Assembly: GCF_932294415.1 (NCBI RefSeq)
Contig: NC_065536.1
Span: 56,173,854 to 56,237,853, forward strand
Direction of reading: 5' to 3'
Length of the DNA stretch: 64,000 nt
Source: Quercus robur
Taxonomy: Eukaryota; Streptophyta; Magnoliopsida; Fagales; Fagaceae
Positions 11,311-23,106 of this stretch are shown in pieces. The notes under the pieces are model-generated. The model had not been told where the DNA came from. It made no database searches and was given only the letters and a program-made list of their open reading frames with translations. How positions within the stretch are numbered: the first letter of the stretch is position 1; each line of letters begins with the position of its first letter. Both the position numbers and the translations under genes were made by a program.

Positions 11311-11330
<20 letters not shown>
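10840..11330. repeat. AT-rich minisatellite, about six degenerate units
   Basis: The core GATTAGTTGAAGATTTTGG, followed by ATTGTAATCAAATT, recurs near 10880, 10970, 11045, 11165, 11240 and nearby. Long and short forms alternate (with ATCAACTTATAAA or ATCAACTTAAAA between). It ends in a (TA)n run at about 11315-11355. Confidence 0.7.
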
Positions 11331-11356
<26 letters not shown>

Positions 11357-11442
11357 ATTTTTTTAAATCTAAAAAAATTTCTGCAATTTGGTGAAGTCAT
11401 TTGGCGTAACTATTGCTACTAAGCCCAACTTTTATTATATAG

Positions 11443-12081
11443 TGTATGGATCATGAATGAAAGCCCAGCCCAAGACTATGGCCTGCTCCCTAAGACTGAC
11501 CCGGCGTTCTTGACATTAAACCGAGCATTACCAAGCATGACCCCAAAACCAAACGTTGGGGAACGTTACCGAGCATAGCCGTGGACAAAAGATAATGCCT
11601 TGGGGCAATCTACTTGCCAAGTGCGTCTTGGCGTCTGGTGCAAGTTCCAAGGATGTCATCTCAAGAGTATGAAGTGGGTCCCATTTGGTCAGGAATATAG
11701 AGTAGAAAGGGACCCACCTGCATGGGGAAGGCCACCCCACATGATAGCGAACCCACTAAACGAAGGCTATAAAAGGGGGAAGAACAGTATGAGATAAGGG
11801 TTGAAAAAATCGGGAGAGAGAACCACAAGAGTGGTGAGGAAAGAGACATTTAGGGATTAAGAAATCCTGTATAGATTCTAGAAAAATGGGTCGGCTACAT
11901 AGTCATCATCTCGACTGGGCTAGGATTAAGAGAGTTAAGGGCTCAAACCTCTCTTTAACTCCATCAAAAACCTGTAGCACTGGTTCTTGGGCCTCCCCCA
12001 GTGGGATAAATCCAACTCAGAATGCAAGTAAATTGAGGCCCTTAGTCCAAAGCCCTCACACTTTTGGGATGAGCCACCACA
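11443..12081 (+). mobile_element. Solo LTR, 639 bp
   Basis: TGTATGGATC...GAGCCACCACA has TG...CA ends and is flanked by TATAG at 11438-11442 and 12082-12086. A TATA box (GGCTATAAAAGGGG) lies near 11767-11781, where a U3/R promoter would be, giving plus orientation. Its GC-richer composition differs from the flanks. No internal region remains. Confidence 0.82.
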
Positions 12082-12089
12082 TATAGTAC

Positions 12090-12545
12090 ACACACACACA
12101 CTTGAAATACTTTTTCACTTTAATAAAAAAGCTCGAAATACTTTAAAGTTAAAACCACATTAATGATTTTTCTTAAGTGCCTTTATATGTTTACATTGTA
12201 TTTGCAATATAAAAATTACATTATATAGACACAAAAAGTGGTAAATATTGTACACATTTTGCAAATATGAACAATATTTGCCACATTTTGTATGTTTACA
12301 ATGTAAATTTTCATTACAAACATAAAAAGTGGCAAATATTGTACACATTTACAAAATATACACAATATTTACTACTTTTCTCCTTTTTATATGTTTACCA
12401 TGAAAATTTTCATTGTACCTACATATAAAAGAAGAATTTTCATTTTCTTAATAATTTTTAAAATAGTGCATCAGTGCAAGAAATAAGGTAATCCTTAATG
12501 TCCTTTGACATGCTTCATAAGAAAATTGGTAATCCAACGCTTATC
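12090..12545 (+). other. Relic of the SDR 3' flank
   Basis: The sequence matches the region after the SDR genes (39560-39800 and 61740-61985) and 47220-47360: AAATACTTTAAAGTTAAAACC, a foldback around TTTACAATGTAAAT, then TAATAATTTTTAAAATAGTGC. No SDR coding sequence is present here, so the gene of this unit was lost. Confidence 0.6.
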
Positions 12546-12673
12546 AAGAAAAAAAAGTGTATAAACAAGAGAAATGAATTTCACCAAAAGTTTAGACATT
12601 CTCCAGGCTAGATGATAAAGGGTACAATACATTTACACATAGAGGACTAAGCTTGAACTGGACCAATTATAAA

Positions 12674-13687
12674 TGATAGGCCAAGAATGTATTGACCCCT
12701 TGTGATAAATTAATTGATTAATTAGTCAAGTTTATTAATTAATCAAATTAACGTGCAGTGTACATGGCAGCACAAACAAATCACCAATTAAACTAAGTAT
12801 ACAGTGGAAAATAAATTGACATGGTGATTTGTTTACGAATGAAGAAAACCAATATGGCAAAAACTCCACCAGGTGATTTTAAGGTCACTACTTCCGAAAA
12901 TCCATTATTATCAAAACAAGTGGTTACAAGTAAAGAAATTCTAATACCTTATACCAACCTACATTTGAATCCTTACCCCAATACCCAATTGGACTTGTTC
13001 TGTAGTGACAATCTTTCCTTGTAATGCATGGTTCCCAGTACGTGACTAACCAATTGCATGGATCCCAGTATGCGACTTCAATCACCAACTAAAGAAGGTT
13101 GTTGGCTGCAAAGTTCTTCAGTTCATCACATGATGAAGATCGAGAAGCTCCTTGGTTACAAAACCCTACGGTGCATAAATACAGTAGCTTCTTCACAAGA
13201 AAGATGAACTAGGACAAATTCTGTCTCCAATCACAATTTTGTTTAAACAAATTTTGCTCAACACTTGTGCAACTTGTGTCACCTTTAACGGCCCTTAAAA
13301 TAATTCTTTTATAGTCTAGGGTTGTGAAAAAAGAAAACCCAAACATACAATCATGGATTGAATGAAAAACAGTCTTGAAAAACTAAACTTCATAAACCTC
13401 GACAAATACCCTATCTGTCGAGTTGCTATTGAGCCACGGGCTAGAACAGCTCTTCAAGGCTCGATAGATGCTAGCTGTCGAGTTTTAATGAACAACACTT
13501 TTCTCACTTGAATCTTGGACAGACTTGCATGACTTTAACACTTGAACTTGAAGCAAGGTTTCTTTAAGTATTAAACACATCTTAGATCTACCCAAATACA
13601 AGTAAAGTGCGTTTTGTCAAAGGATTAGCCAATTACAAAAAATAGTGACATATGTTTCTAACAAATGAATCACATATGTCTTAAAAA
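12674..13687 (-). repeat. 3' LTR of the 12.7-20.3 kb element
   Basis: Pairs with 19283-20290. In plus orientation it begins TGATAGGCC and ends TGTCTTAAAA where the partner ends TGTCTTAACA, so the TG/CA terminus at the inner edge is mutated. The central part carries the TCGA-type motifs (about 13398-13490). Confidence 0.85.
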
Positions 13688-14247
13688 TCTCCCATTTTGA
13701 CAATCCGTGACAAAACCACAAATAACAAATAAGATATAAGAGAAGTCATAAATCACTCAACTCATATTTACTTGTTGAGTACAATAAAATCTATCCTAAC
13801 ATAAACTCTTGAAAAACTTTGCAAGAAGAGAGTCTATGGAAAGAAAGACTTTGACAACCTGTATTTCTGAAACACTTTAAACAAAACTCATCACGACATC
13901 TTAGTATGAAACGGAAATAATAGTTTGCATACATAATATAAGAAACATGTGTATAAAGAAAGAAAAGAAACAACACATGGAGAGATAGGTGAAAAGAAAA
14001 ACATACATCACTATATAAAGAAAAATAAGAACAATGTATATCAATAACGGTCGCAAGACCCATGTACAAGAATAATGTATCTCAAATAGAAAGAAAAGAA
14101 AAGAAATACATCAAGTCCTCACTACATCCCTCAATGTGCACTCTCCCCCTAACAAAATCTCCTCTACTAACCCTCCCCCTAACTATGACTACTCTCATAA
14201 CCAAAACTACTTCCCCTTTTTGTCACGAGTGACAAAGGGTAAAAGTG

Positions 14248-15440
14248 TCAAGTAGACATCTCGTCAGCACTGAAAGAGCTAGCATCTTCATCATCCTCAT
14301 TATCAGAAGCAATAGCATCATCATCATCCTCAGCATCATCAGCACTGCCAAAGCTATCACGCTCATCTGTAGAGGCCACAAGAGTGGAAGGCACGGTATA
14401 ATCGCCCGTCTCAGCCTGGCGTCGAGCAATATGGCCAACACGGGTGTTCACCTAACACAACTTATCACTGAAAGTGTCGAGGCGAGTATCCATGAGTTGA
14501 AGCTACGTCATGATGTCATCGAGTGTCACATTGCTTGTAGAAGAGGATGGAGTAGATGTGGATGAAGCAAAATGAGTGGGAGGAGCTGCTCTATCGGAAC
14601 GCCTAGAATGAAACTACGCCTAGCTGTGTTTAACGGTACCAACATCTATAGCACCCATGACAAGGAAAGGCTCGGAAGAAGGAAAAAGAACATCAGAATG
14701 GCATAAAAGCCTCGTGATAGCTGAAGGGAAGATGAGCTTATCACGGGTCACTGAATCCCTATATACATCTATAAAAGAAAGAATGAAATGAGAGGGAAAG
14801 TCTATACTAAGGTCCTCTAAAAGAGAAAGCAAAAACCGAGCACGGGGCTTTGTAATAGAGTTATAGTGAGAGAGAGGATGAAGTACAAAAGTCATGACCA
14901 TGTTAAGAAAATGAGGGCCTTTAGCAAAGCCCATACAAGAAGTAAACAGACGATTACCCCAATTAGATGGACGCTCACAGAAAGCAAAAATGAGCTCGTC
15001 TTTAGACACTGTCTTAGGACGATCACAACCAGGGTAGTCAAGATGCTCTACCCTAGGGACATAGAGCACATCGGAGACAATCTTCGGTGTGACAACAATG
15101 TGCGTAACTCGAATGTGAGTAATGAAATAAGGTATTGAAGAACCAAATCCATGCATGTTGGAGTAGAACTTCTAGATCAGCATGGATGGACATGTGACCA
15201 GGACGTCACATAGTAACTCCCAACCCCGACTGTAAATGACAGTGGGTAGGTCAGTGTCGGAGAAATCCGACAAGACGACGTGGAGTTCCGAATGAATGCC
15301 TCATCGAGAAAGTTCTCAAAGAAGTTCGATCTAGCATTCTCATCACGTAACCGGACAGAAAAAGGGGTAGTGTCAACAGAAGAAGATGCCCCGAAATGAA
15401 GAGGGTTTCGGGACGGAGTAGATTTACATTTAGGTGACAT
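14248..15440 (-). pseudogene. ORF2 of the 12.7-20.3 kb element (putative plant transposon protein domain), broken
   Basis: A frame opens at 15440 (MSPKCKST...), shifts near 15300, and continues through SRGWELLCDVLVTCPSMLI, a stop, then KFYSN and on to about 14620. An acidic, serine-rich tail (DDAEDDDDAIASDNEDDEDA) ends at 14248. The core lines up with ORF2 of the neighbouring element: EGRGWDKLLSDFPLVCEPLI then REFYSN there, with I-V-x-D-V-L following in both. That supports homology despite low identity. A stop and frameshifts make it a pseudogene. Function is unknown; the domain is found in many plant retroelement-linked proteins. Confidence 0.65.
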
Positions 15441-15989
15441 AAAAGCAGACTAACGTAAATGAAGAGAAGGAGAGAGAGAGAAGACAATCAGAAAAGTCCC
15501 AAGCAGTTCAAATATATCAAGATATATTGAAAATAAAGAATGCATGCATGAGAATGCATGAACATGTGACATGCAATAGAAAAAGCATCATGGGCTTAGC
15601 CTAATCCAAACCTACCGGCACACAAGCAAATGACAGATATAGCACACATCTAAATGCATGAAAATACAGTTATAATGCTCATGAGATGCAATGCATGAAG
15701 TTTTTAAGATCAGATCTTCAAAAACCATCCCAAAAATTTTGCAAAAACCTCTTTGATTTTGAAAAATCCCAAATTTTTCAAAAATCCTAAAAACTTAGGT
15801 TAAAAAGCATGAAATGCATGAAAATGAGGGATTTAGACACTTACCAAGTGAAGAGTAACTTAATTAAGGTCGAAAATCTCTTGGGAATGAAGTTTAGAGA
15901 AAGAGAAATGTGTTTGGAAGGTGAAACGGTTGAGATCAATCAAGAGAGATCGTGGAAAGTGAGATCAGAATCGCGAGCGCTCCTTATAT

Positions 15990-16250
15990 AGGACCTCAGT
16001 AATTCTCGACAGATCGAGAGGTGTTGAAGATCTATCGAGCTTTAAAGGGTTCGATAGAAGCTACTATCGAGCATATGTCCAAGGCAAGGTGAAGCTCGAT
16101 GGATTGAGGTTGTTGTCGAGGATCTATCGAGGGGACATAAACTTTCTCAATCAACCCACCTAGCTATCAAGAGGTGTCAAGATTGCGATAAAAAACAACT
16201 GAAGAGCTCAACATATAAGCCAGGTATCGAGAGGTGTCGAGGTTGCTTTA
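15990..16250 (-). promoter_or_regulatory. Cluster of TCGA-core motifs upstream of ORF2
   Basis: Short motifs such as TCGACAGATCGAG, ATCTATCGAG, TTCGATAGAAG, CTATCGAG, TCGAGGATC and TATCGAGAGGTGTCGAG are packed into about 250 bp. The same vocabulary occurs in the LTRs of this element (13398-13490, 20005-20095). In transcription orientation the cluster lies about 0.55-0.8 kb before the ORF2 start. Confidence 0.6.
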
Positions 16251-17289
16251 AAATAGTTTTTCAAGAAGAGAAAAACACAGATATGAATGTAGTCAAACAT
16301 GCAACTCAATCAAGGATCCAAACAACATTTTGACCTCTCAAAAACATCTCTCAACAAAAATGTTAAGCATTTTGATCCCAAAACACACACACACTAAACT
16401 AGTCTAACCAATTTTATATTTCAAAAACAAGTTAATACAGTTTAGTGAGTATACATTAATACATGTATTTCTTGTGATGGCCAAATCACATTGTACCTAT
16501 CCATGTATCAAGAGTAGTAAAGAATATTGCGTGTTGTGTGTGAAAAACATTGCAAGATTGCATAAGTGTATACATGATATGACGATTTGAGATATGAGAA
16601 AATCACTTTAACTCACACATAATCATAATTGTTTGATGGGGATTATCACCTTTGAGGTACATCCTATAACTCCCACATCTCCTAGAATACACGCTTACAA
16701 TCATATTTAAAGTATTTTATTCTTTTTGCTTTTTATTTTCTTTGCATATTTTTCTTTTTGAGTATATCATGCATGGGCATATAAGAAAGAGAAAAGAAAT
16801 ACCCAATTATGTTAAGCATTTGACATTCTACTTTTGCTATGTCGAAGCATACAAATGTCATTTCATGATTGGCAGGCAACAGTGGTGAGATGATTATTTA
16901 TGCATTTTTCTTAGGATTTTCTAGTCATTCTCGTCAAAAAGAGTGATATAAGTGTTAAGTATAAGAGATCACTTAACCTTACTCATCACAAACACGAGCC
17001 ACAAAACTCACTTGCTTAGTTGTGCATAGAGATGCTCATCTAAGTTACAAAAGATACAAAATTTAGAAAACTTTGTTTCAATGGCCATCCAAGATACACA
17101 AGTACCAATGTACACAAAACACACACTATTTTTGTATTTTTCAATTTTTTTTTTATATGAAAGACAAAATAAACCAAAACTGAAAAGAAAACAAATAAAA
17201 ACAAATTAAACAAAGTAAAGCATAAAACTAGACTGACTCAAAACAATAAAGCAAAACACACAAGTAATGCAAACAAAAACAATAAGAGG

Positions 17290-19211
17290 AGAGAGAAAAA
17301 GTGATAGAATCACTCGAAGCCCTTTTTCCTTCCACACCTTGGAAGAACCTTTCCGTTTGGCGAACTCTTGAACCAGCGATGAGGGGGAAGAATTGAAACT
17401 GTTCAAGTTCGAAAGGAACATGAGGGTTTTGAGAAGATCTCCAAGGGGAGCAAAAGAGAATGGAAATTAATTTTGGTTTACCAATGCAATCATGTTGTTG
17501 CTCTGTTGAGTGGCTAACCACTTATAGCAATTAGGTCGAGTATGATCGGCTGCTTCATAGTGATGACAGAGATGCTGCTTCTTTTGTTTAGGCTTTTGAG
17601 AGTTAGCCTTCTTAGCCCTAAGGTTTTTAACTTCTTTCTTTTCCTACTTAGGAGGTGCTCCTAAGATTGATTTACCCTTGTCTATGTTCTCACTAGCTAA
17701 GTCATCTTTAACAACATTGTTATCAGTTTCAATATTATTAGCAAGAGGAAAAAAAAAAGTAGTACTAGTAGAAGCAATGCTAGAGGAAGAAAAATCATAC
17801 CCTAAACCGGTTCGATCAGAAGCAGATTTCTGAAGATTGAGCATCCCATCGAGCTTAGCACTTGAAATCCTTTCCAACTGAGCTCTGACTTGGAATAATT
17901 CTGCCTCAAGGTTCTTGGTCTTTTCAGCCAAGAAATTGTTCTCAAATCTCAATGCTTCAATAGTCTGATTTGCTTCATCAACCTTTGTGGAAAGCTCTTC
18001 TTGTTTCAACTTAATGTCACTAAGCTTCTTGGTGGTCAACCTATACATCTTCTCATGCTTCTCTAAGACCTTGTATAACTTTGAATAAGCTATGTGGATG
18101 TCATCTTGTTCATCCATCTTCTCAAACTTGGATTCCACCAATTTCTCTTCTTCATCCACATCTTCAATAATCCCCTTAGTAGGATTGACAGTGGCAGTGA
18201 AGGCATTTAGAATTCCGTCATCCTCATTGTCAAAATCATCCTCAGGTTTGGTGTCAATCAAAGTAGCAGCAAGTGCCTTGCTCTTCCCAATGGTCTTGAG
18301 ATATGTGGGGCACTCTTGTTTTATGTGACCGAAGCCTTGACACCTGAAGTACTTTGGTCCTGAGGGAACAGTGTACTGACTGCCATTCCTAGCACCTTCT
18401 TCCTTTTGTCTTGACTTTTGAACTGAGAGGAACTAGATTGCTTACGGTCCTTGTCGAAGCCCTTCCCATTGGCATTCTTCATGAACTTTTTAAATTGACT
18501 TGTAATATAGGACTTCATCTTAGAATCTTCATCGTTTGAAAACTCATCAGTATCACTGCTTTTGGCCTTAAATGCCATACTCTTGCCCTTACCCGACTTG
18601 CCAATTCTTGATAAACCTAACTCATAGGTTTGCAGATTACCAACCAGCTCTGACAAAGGAATCTTGTCTATATCCTTTGATTGCTCGATCGCGGTGATCT
18701 TGGCATGGAATCTCTCGGGTATAGATCTGAGCACCTTTCTCACAATCTTGGGTTCAGAAATGGTTTCCCCAAGATTATAAATTGAGTTCACTATGTCCTT
18801 GTGCTTGGCATAGAACTCATCGAACGACCCATCCTCCTCCATCTTGATCTCTTCGAAGCTTGTAGTGAGCCTCTAAAGCTTCGAATCATTGACAGCCTTA
18901 GTTCCTTCATAGGTTGTCTAGAAGATGGTCCATGCTTCCTTTGCAGTTTTAGTGGAGGATATCTTCTTGAATTCCTCATTAGTGACTACACTGAACAAAG
19001 CATTCAATGCCTTGCTATTGAAGTTTGTCGCCTTGATCTTAGCATCATCCCAATCAGCTCGTGCTTCCTTTGACTTGGTCCAACTTATCTCCATAGCTTG
19101 CCACACTTTCTCATCTAGAGACTACAAGAAAGCTCTTATGCGTACTTTCCAGTATGCATAGTTAGTACCATCAAATAAAGGAGGTATAAAGAAAGACTGT
19201 CCTCTATCCAT
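17290..19211 (-). pseudogene. Copia-type gag of the 12.7-20.3 kb element, decayed
   Basis: Begins MDRGQSFFIPPLFDGTNYAY (ATG at 19211), the N-terminal Copia Gag motif (DUF4219/UBN2 type). It continues through KALNALFSVV, FDEFYAKHKDIVNSIYNLGE and KIVRKVLRSIPERFHAKITA. A zinc-knuckle region (KYFRCQGFGHIKQECPTYL, read across a frameshift) comes next, then a coiled-coil-like stretch and a second CCHC near 17540. Several in-frame TAG codons stand where relatives have CAG or equivalent, consistent with C-to-T decay. The frame runs out near 17290 at the point where a pol gene would normally follow. Confidence 0.8.
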
Positions 19212-19263
19212 GACAAACAGGGGTTAATGGATCGTACAGTAAAGATTAACCCTAATTAAAGTG

Positions 19264-19281
19264 TGCCCATTTTAATACCAC
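19264..19281 (-). other. Decayed primer-binding site
   Basis: Just inside the 5' LTR, the minus strand reads TGGTATTAAAATGGGCAC. It lines up with TGGTATCAGAGCGGGTAC of the neighbouring element. Most differences are C-to-T or G-to-A, the signature of methylation-driven decay of an initiator-Met-type primer site. Confidence 0.6.
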
Positions 19282-19282
19282 T

Positions 19283-20290
19283 TAATAGGCCAAGAATGTA
19301 TTGACCCATTGTGATAAATTAATTGATTAATTAGCCAATTTTATTAATTAATCAAATTAACATGCAATGTACATGGCAGCACAAACAAATCACCAATTAA
19401 AATAAGTATGCAGTAGAAAATAAATTGACACGGTGATTTGTTTACAAATGAGGAAAACCAACATGGCAAAAACCTCACCGGGTGATTTTAAGGTCACCAC
19501 TCCCGAAAATCCACTATTATCAAAACAAGCGGTTACAAGTAAAGGAATCCTAATACCTTATACCAACCTATAGTTGAACCCTTACCCCAATACTCAATTG
19601 GACTTATTCTGTAGTGACAATCTCTCCTTGTAATGCACGGCTCCCAATACATGACTAACTAATTGCGTGGATCCCAGTACGCAACTTCAATCACCAACTA
19701 AAGAAGGTTGTTGGTTGCAAAGTTCTTCAGTTCATCACACGATGAAGATCGAAAAATTCCTTGGTTACAAAACCCTACGGTGCACAAACACAGTAGCTTC
19801 TTCACAAGAAAGATGAACTAAGGCAAATTTTGTCTCCAGTCATAATTTTGCTTGAACAAACTTTGCTCAACACTTGTGCAACTTGTGTCACCTTTGACGG
19901 CCCTTAAAATAATCCTTTTATATGTCCAAGGTTGTGAAAAAAGAAAGCACAAACATACAATCACAGATTGAATGAAAAACAATCTTGAAAAACTGAACTT
20001 CATAAACCTCGACAGATACCCTATTTGTCGAGCTGTTATCGACCCACGGGTTGGAACAACTCTTCAAGGTTCGATAGATGCTAGTTGTTGAGCTTTATTG
20101 CGTAACACTTTTCTCACTTGAATCTTGGACGGACTTGTGTGGCTTTAACACTTGAACTTGAAACAAGATTTCTTTAAGTATTAAACACATCCTAGATCTA
20201 TCCAAATACAAGTAAAGTTGTCAATGGATTAGCCAATTACATAAAATAGTGACATATGTTCCTAACAAGTGAATCACATATGTCTTAACA
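19283..20290 (-). repeat. 5' LTR of the 12.7-20.3 kb element
   Basis: Read on the minus strand it runs from TGTTAAGACATATG to GGCCTATTA. It is followed outside by the TSD ATAAA (20291-20295). Contains the TCGA-core motifs near 20005-20095. Confidence 0.87.
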
Positions 20291-20337
20291 ATAAAGTTAC
20301 AACTTATACGCAAATAAAATAAAATAAATTTTACCAA

Positions 20338-20455
20338 GAGTCTTGTAGTTTAGTGACTTGCTCTCTTCTATGAGGAGAAACATGGTTCATTTCCAATACC
20401 AAACTATGGTTCAAATCCCCTTCCTCATTGTTGTAATTATCAAAGTATTTATAAT
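20338..20455 (+). mobile_element. Old tRNA-derived SINE-like sequence, copy 1
   Basis: CTTGTAGTTTAGTGACTTGC resembles an A box region, and GGTTCAAATCCCC a B box. The same unit lies at about 44068-44175 at the paralogous place, so it was present before the segment was duplicated. No clear TSD. Confidence 0.55.
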
Positions 20456-20837
20456 AACAAAAAAATGCTCTTAGCTATGTCTGTGCATTACTTGTTCATT
20501 CCCAAAACCAAAATATATAAAACAGGTCATACTTAATACATAAAACTCTCACTTTTGTAGGGTTTATGAGAGGTAATAAGAACTCTTACCTCAATTTTTA
20601 TTTTGTTTTATTGAGAGGCTGATTCCTGAACCCATGACTTGCAATTAGAAAAGAATATCTAGAACTCAGTATACTAGTATAGGCAAAAGAAGAACACATC
20701 ATATAACCAAACTAATGGTATAGAACTAAAAAAAATAGGCAATAAACTTTAAACAACAAATTATAACTTTTGAGAGTAGAACTTGTGAAACTGTATTATA
20801 TGAGAACGTGCATGCATCAGATATATGCAATATTTTA

Positions 20838-21188
20838 GGGGAAAATATCATTTTCATCCCTAAACTTTCATAAAAGTTTGTTTTTCGTCCCAAAACTTTC
20901 AATAGTTTATTTTTGTCCATAAACTTTACAAAACATTCTACTTTTCGTCATTACATCTATGTCTGTTAGTTTATGTCCTATGTGGCTTAATGAAGTGTTG
21001 ACATGGAATATGACTTGTACCGTAATATTTTATTTAAAAAATTTTGGACGTGTGGCACAAATTTATTGGCACACATGGAAAAAATAATATGACAAAATTA
21101 CCTAAGAGGCAGAACCTAACCTTTTTCCAAAGCCACGAAAACCCAACACCTAAATTCCTATAGCGGCAGCCTCAACCAGCGAGCCCAA
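20838..21188. repeat. Left terminal inverted repeat of the MULE-like element
   Basis: Matches the reverse complement of 30063-30415 with moderate divergence and small indels. Tip GGGGAAAATATC versus GTAAAATATC on the other side. Confidence 0.8.
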
Positions 21189-21355
21189 TTGATGACTCTA
21201 AGGCAGTGACCCGACCATGAAATCCCCACCCTAAACCAGTGAACAATGACCCCAAATCCTTAGCCTTAGGTGATTAACTCTCCATGGTGCGAAGCATGTT
21301 AAATGGAAATGGAAGTGGTCTTCATGTTGTTTGGATCTGTCAATCTATCAATTAA

Positions 21356-21509
21356 TGGCCTGTTTGGATGGAGGGGAGAAGGAGGGGGAGTGAAGGGGAG
21401 TAAAGTAGAGTTGGCTAAAAATAAGCTAATTTTGTGCTAAATCTACTATACTCTACTCTACTCTACTCTACTCTACTCCTCATCTCTCTCCCTCAATCCA
21501 AACAGACCA
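21356..21509. mobile_element. Tourist-like MITE, 154 bp
   Basis: Terminal inverted repeats TGGCCTGTTTGGAT and ATCCAAACAGACCA with TAA on both sides (21353-21355, 21510-21512). The arms are purine-rich (GGGGAG...) and pyrimidine-rich ((CTCTA)n). TSD and termini fit the PIF/Harbinger (Tourist) type. Confidence 0.78.
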
Positions 21510-21922
21510 TAAGTCTAGGAAAATACTAAAATTAGTTCAAATCTAGAGTAGTCGACTAGTCGTAGTATAAGTTCTCCAATTCTTTTGACTTACTACAGTA
21601 GGCCCTTGAAGTGTGCAAAGACAATCTAATGCTTTGTTGGTGCTTGTTGGCTAGCAAAAACAAGATTTGACAAAATCACCTCATACCAACATACAAGGAA
21701 CTAGAGTGATGGCATCTTAGTTATTGAGCAATTGAGTTTTCTGGAAAAAAAAAAAAAAAAAATCATGTAAAGTCAAAGATGAATTTCCTAAAGCTTTACG
21801 TAAACTTTTTCACAATGAAAAAAAGATTCAGATCAGCCATGCAAAAATAAATGTCGCTGATCGTCAGTTTGGGGAGGGGATTTCACAGTCAGGGTCATCG
21901 CCTTGGAGTCGCGAATTGGGTT

Positions 21923-23032
21923 TATAAGGTTGAATTTATTCAACCATCTAATTGGCTTTATTCCGTGCCAAATTTGCTTGTAATTCAGCATTTAGTAACC
22001 CTGTATTTAGGTGGGATTGTTGTAAGGGTAGTGAGTGAGATAGTGTGAAGATTGCTCAAGAGTGTGCAAGAAAACAGAGTGTCGCGGCTGGAACTCGCGG
22101 CTGGACTCGCGGCTTCAACCCGCCAGAATCTGCACACGTGCCAAGCATGCTGGAAGATGAACAGTCATGCTAGCTGGAGCACTACAGGACAAAACAGGAC
22201 AACTGGCCATACGGTTAACTCGCGACTGGAACTCGCGACTTAGTCAAGCCGCGAGGTCAAGCCGCGAGCCACCCCTGTTTTGGAAAAACCTGACGTTTCG
22301 CATTCCTCTTCACTCCAGTATAAATACCCTTTTAACCCACGATTGAAAGAGAGCTTCCAGAGAGAATTTTGAGAGAGAAACCCTAAAGAAAAACCAGATT
22401 GTTTCACCCACAATCTCTACCTTAGAGTCTCATCAAATTCCCTCACTCTCTTCCTCTCCATTGTCAAATCCTTGAGAGGCCTTTATACCAAACCTGGTTC
22501 TCACCATTATCATCCCTGTGAGACAGTCGTTTGGAGTTCTGGGAAGCAGTTAGGAAGGAGCCAATCTTTATTGGTGGATGCTACGGTGTAGTAGCGGAAT
22601 CCGGAAAGCTAGAAAAGAAAAAGGTTCGGCGCAACCTCGTTGGAGCAAGAAGCTTGGAGGGCTTAGGTGCATTGGGTAGATTAGGCTTGGAGGGTCTATT
22701 GCTGTCCTTGTATCCCAACTGTATTTTCTAGTGGATTGATTACCGCTTGGAGGGCGGCGGAGAGGTTTTTCGCCGAGGTCTTCGGTTTCCTCTTCGATAA
22801 CATATCTGTTGTTATCGCTGTGTTTGCATCTTCCTTTCTCTCTATCTCTGCCTTTACATTATCTGCTGTGGTTTATTTTGTTGTGGCTTAGATAGTTGTT
22901 TAATCAATACCATGTTATAGTATATGTTAAGTTTCCGCACACTATTGTTTAACATATTGCGTGTGTTGATTAAATTGGTTTTTGGGGGTCTAAACGTTCA
23001 AAAGTGTTTTTGTACACGTTTTTGAACTTTCA
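21923..23032 (+). repeat. 5' LTR, 1110 bp
   Basis: Runs from TATAAGGTTG (TG expected; second base mutated) to TTGAACTTTCA. Carries seven TCGCG/CCGCG-type motifs at 22081-22270 and the probable TATA box AGTATAAATACCC near 22317-22330, followed by a leader rich in CTCTC. One 12-bp motif unit present here is missing from the 3' LTR. Confidence 0.92.
22081..22270 (+). promoter_or_regulatory. TCGCG motif cluster in the LTR, upstream of TATA
   Basis: GTCGCGGCTG, ACTCGCGGCT (twice), ACTCGCGACT (twice) and AAGCCGCGAG (twice) lie within 190 bp, the last ones about 60 bp before the TATA-like sequence. The repeated phrase is conserved in the 3' LTR (29132-29300) and reappears upstream of ORF2. Such placement fits an enhancer or a site for an element-encoded or host factor; binding is inferred. 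Confidence 0.6.
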
Positions 23033-23034
23033 AT

Positions 23035-23048
23035 TGGTATCAGAGCGG
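23035..23048 (+). other. Primer-binding site
   Basis: TGGTATCAGAGCGG lies two bases after the LTR end. TGGTATCAGAGC is the standard Copia primer site complementary to the 3' end of initiator methionine tRNA. Confidence 0.92.
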
Positions 23049-23106
23049 GTACACAGCTGTTTGGTTTCATTACCATTGTGTGATCCTTGACTCCCTTTCT
23101 TTTGAG

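Larger units (their letters stand above)
12674..20290 (-). mobile_element. Non-autonomous LTR retrotransposon, Gag plus ORF2, no Pol (decayed)
   Basis: Two related LTRs (12674-13687 and 19283-20290) bound a 5.6-kb interior, with TSD ATAAA at 12669-12673 and 20291-20295. The paralogous empty site is readable at about 44010-44030 (AACCAATTATAAAGTTACAA). Read on the minus strand the order is 5' LTR, decayed primer site, gag, motif-rich spacer, ORF2, polypurine stretch (AAAATGGGAGAT), 3' LTR. No protease, integrase, RT or RNase H signature is found. Solo or partial LTRs of the same family lie at 32578-33574 and 41477-42498. Confidence 0.88.

Noticed and set aside
14245-14565. Plus-strand frame MSSRHLVSTERAS
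   Set aside because: It is the complement of the acidic, serine-rich tail of ORF2 on the minus strand.
20700-20920. Small frame MDKNKLLKVLGRK on minus strand
   Set aside because: It spans the junction of RPC6-like flank and MULE terminus, so cannot be an ancient gene; the residues mostly read through the terminal repeat.
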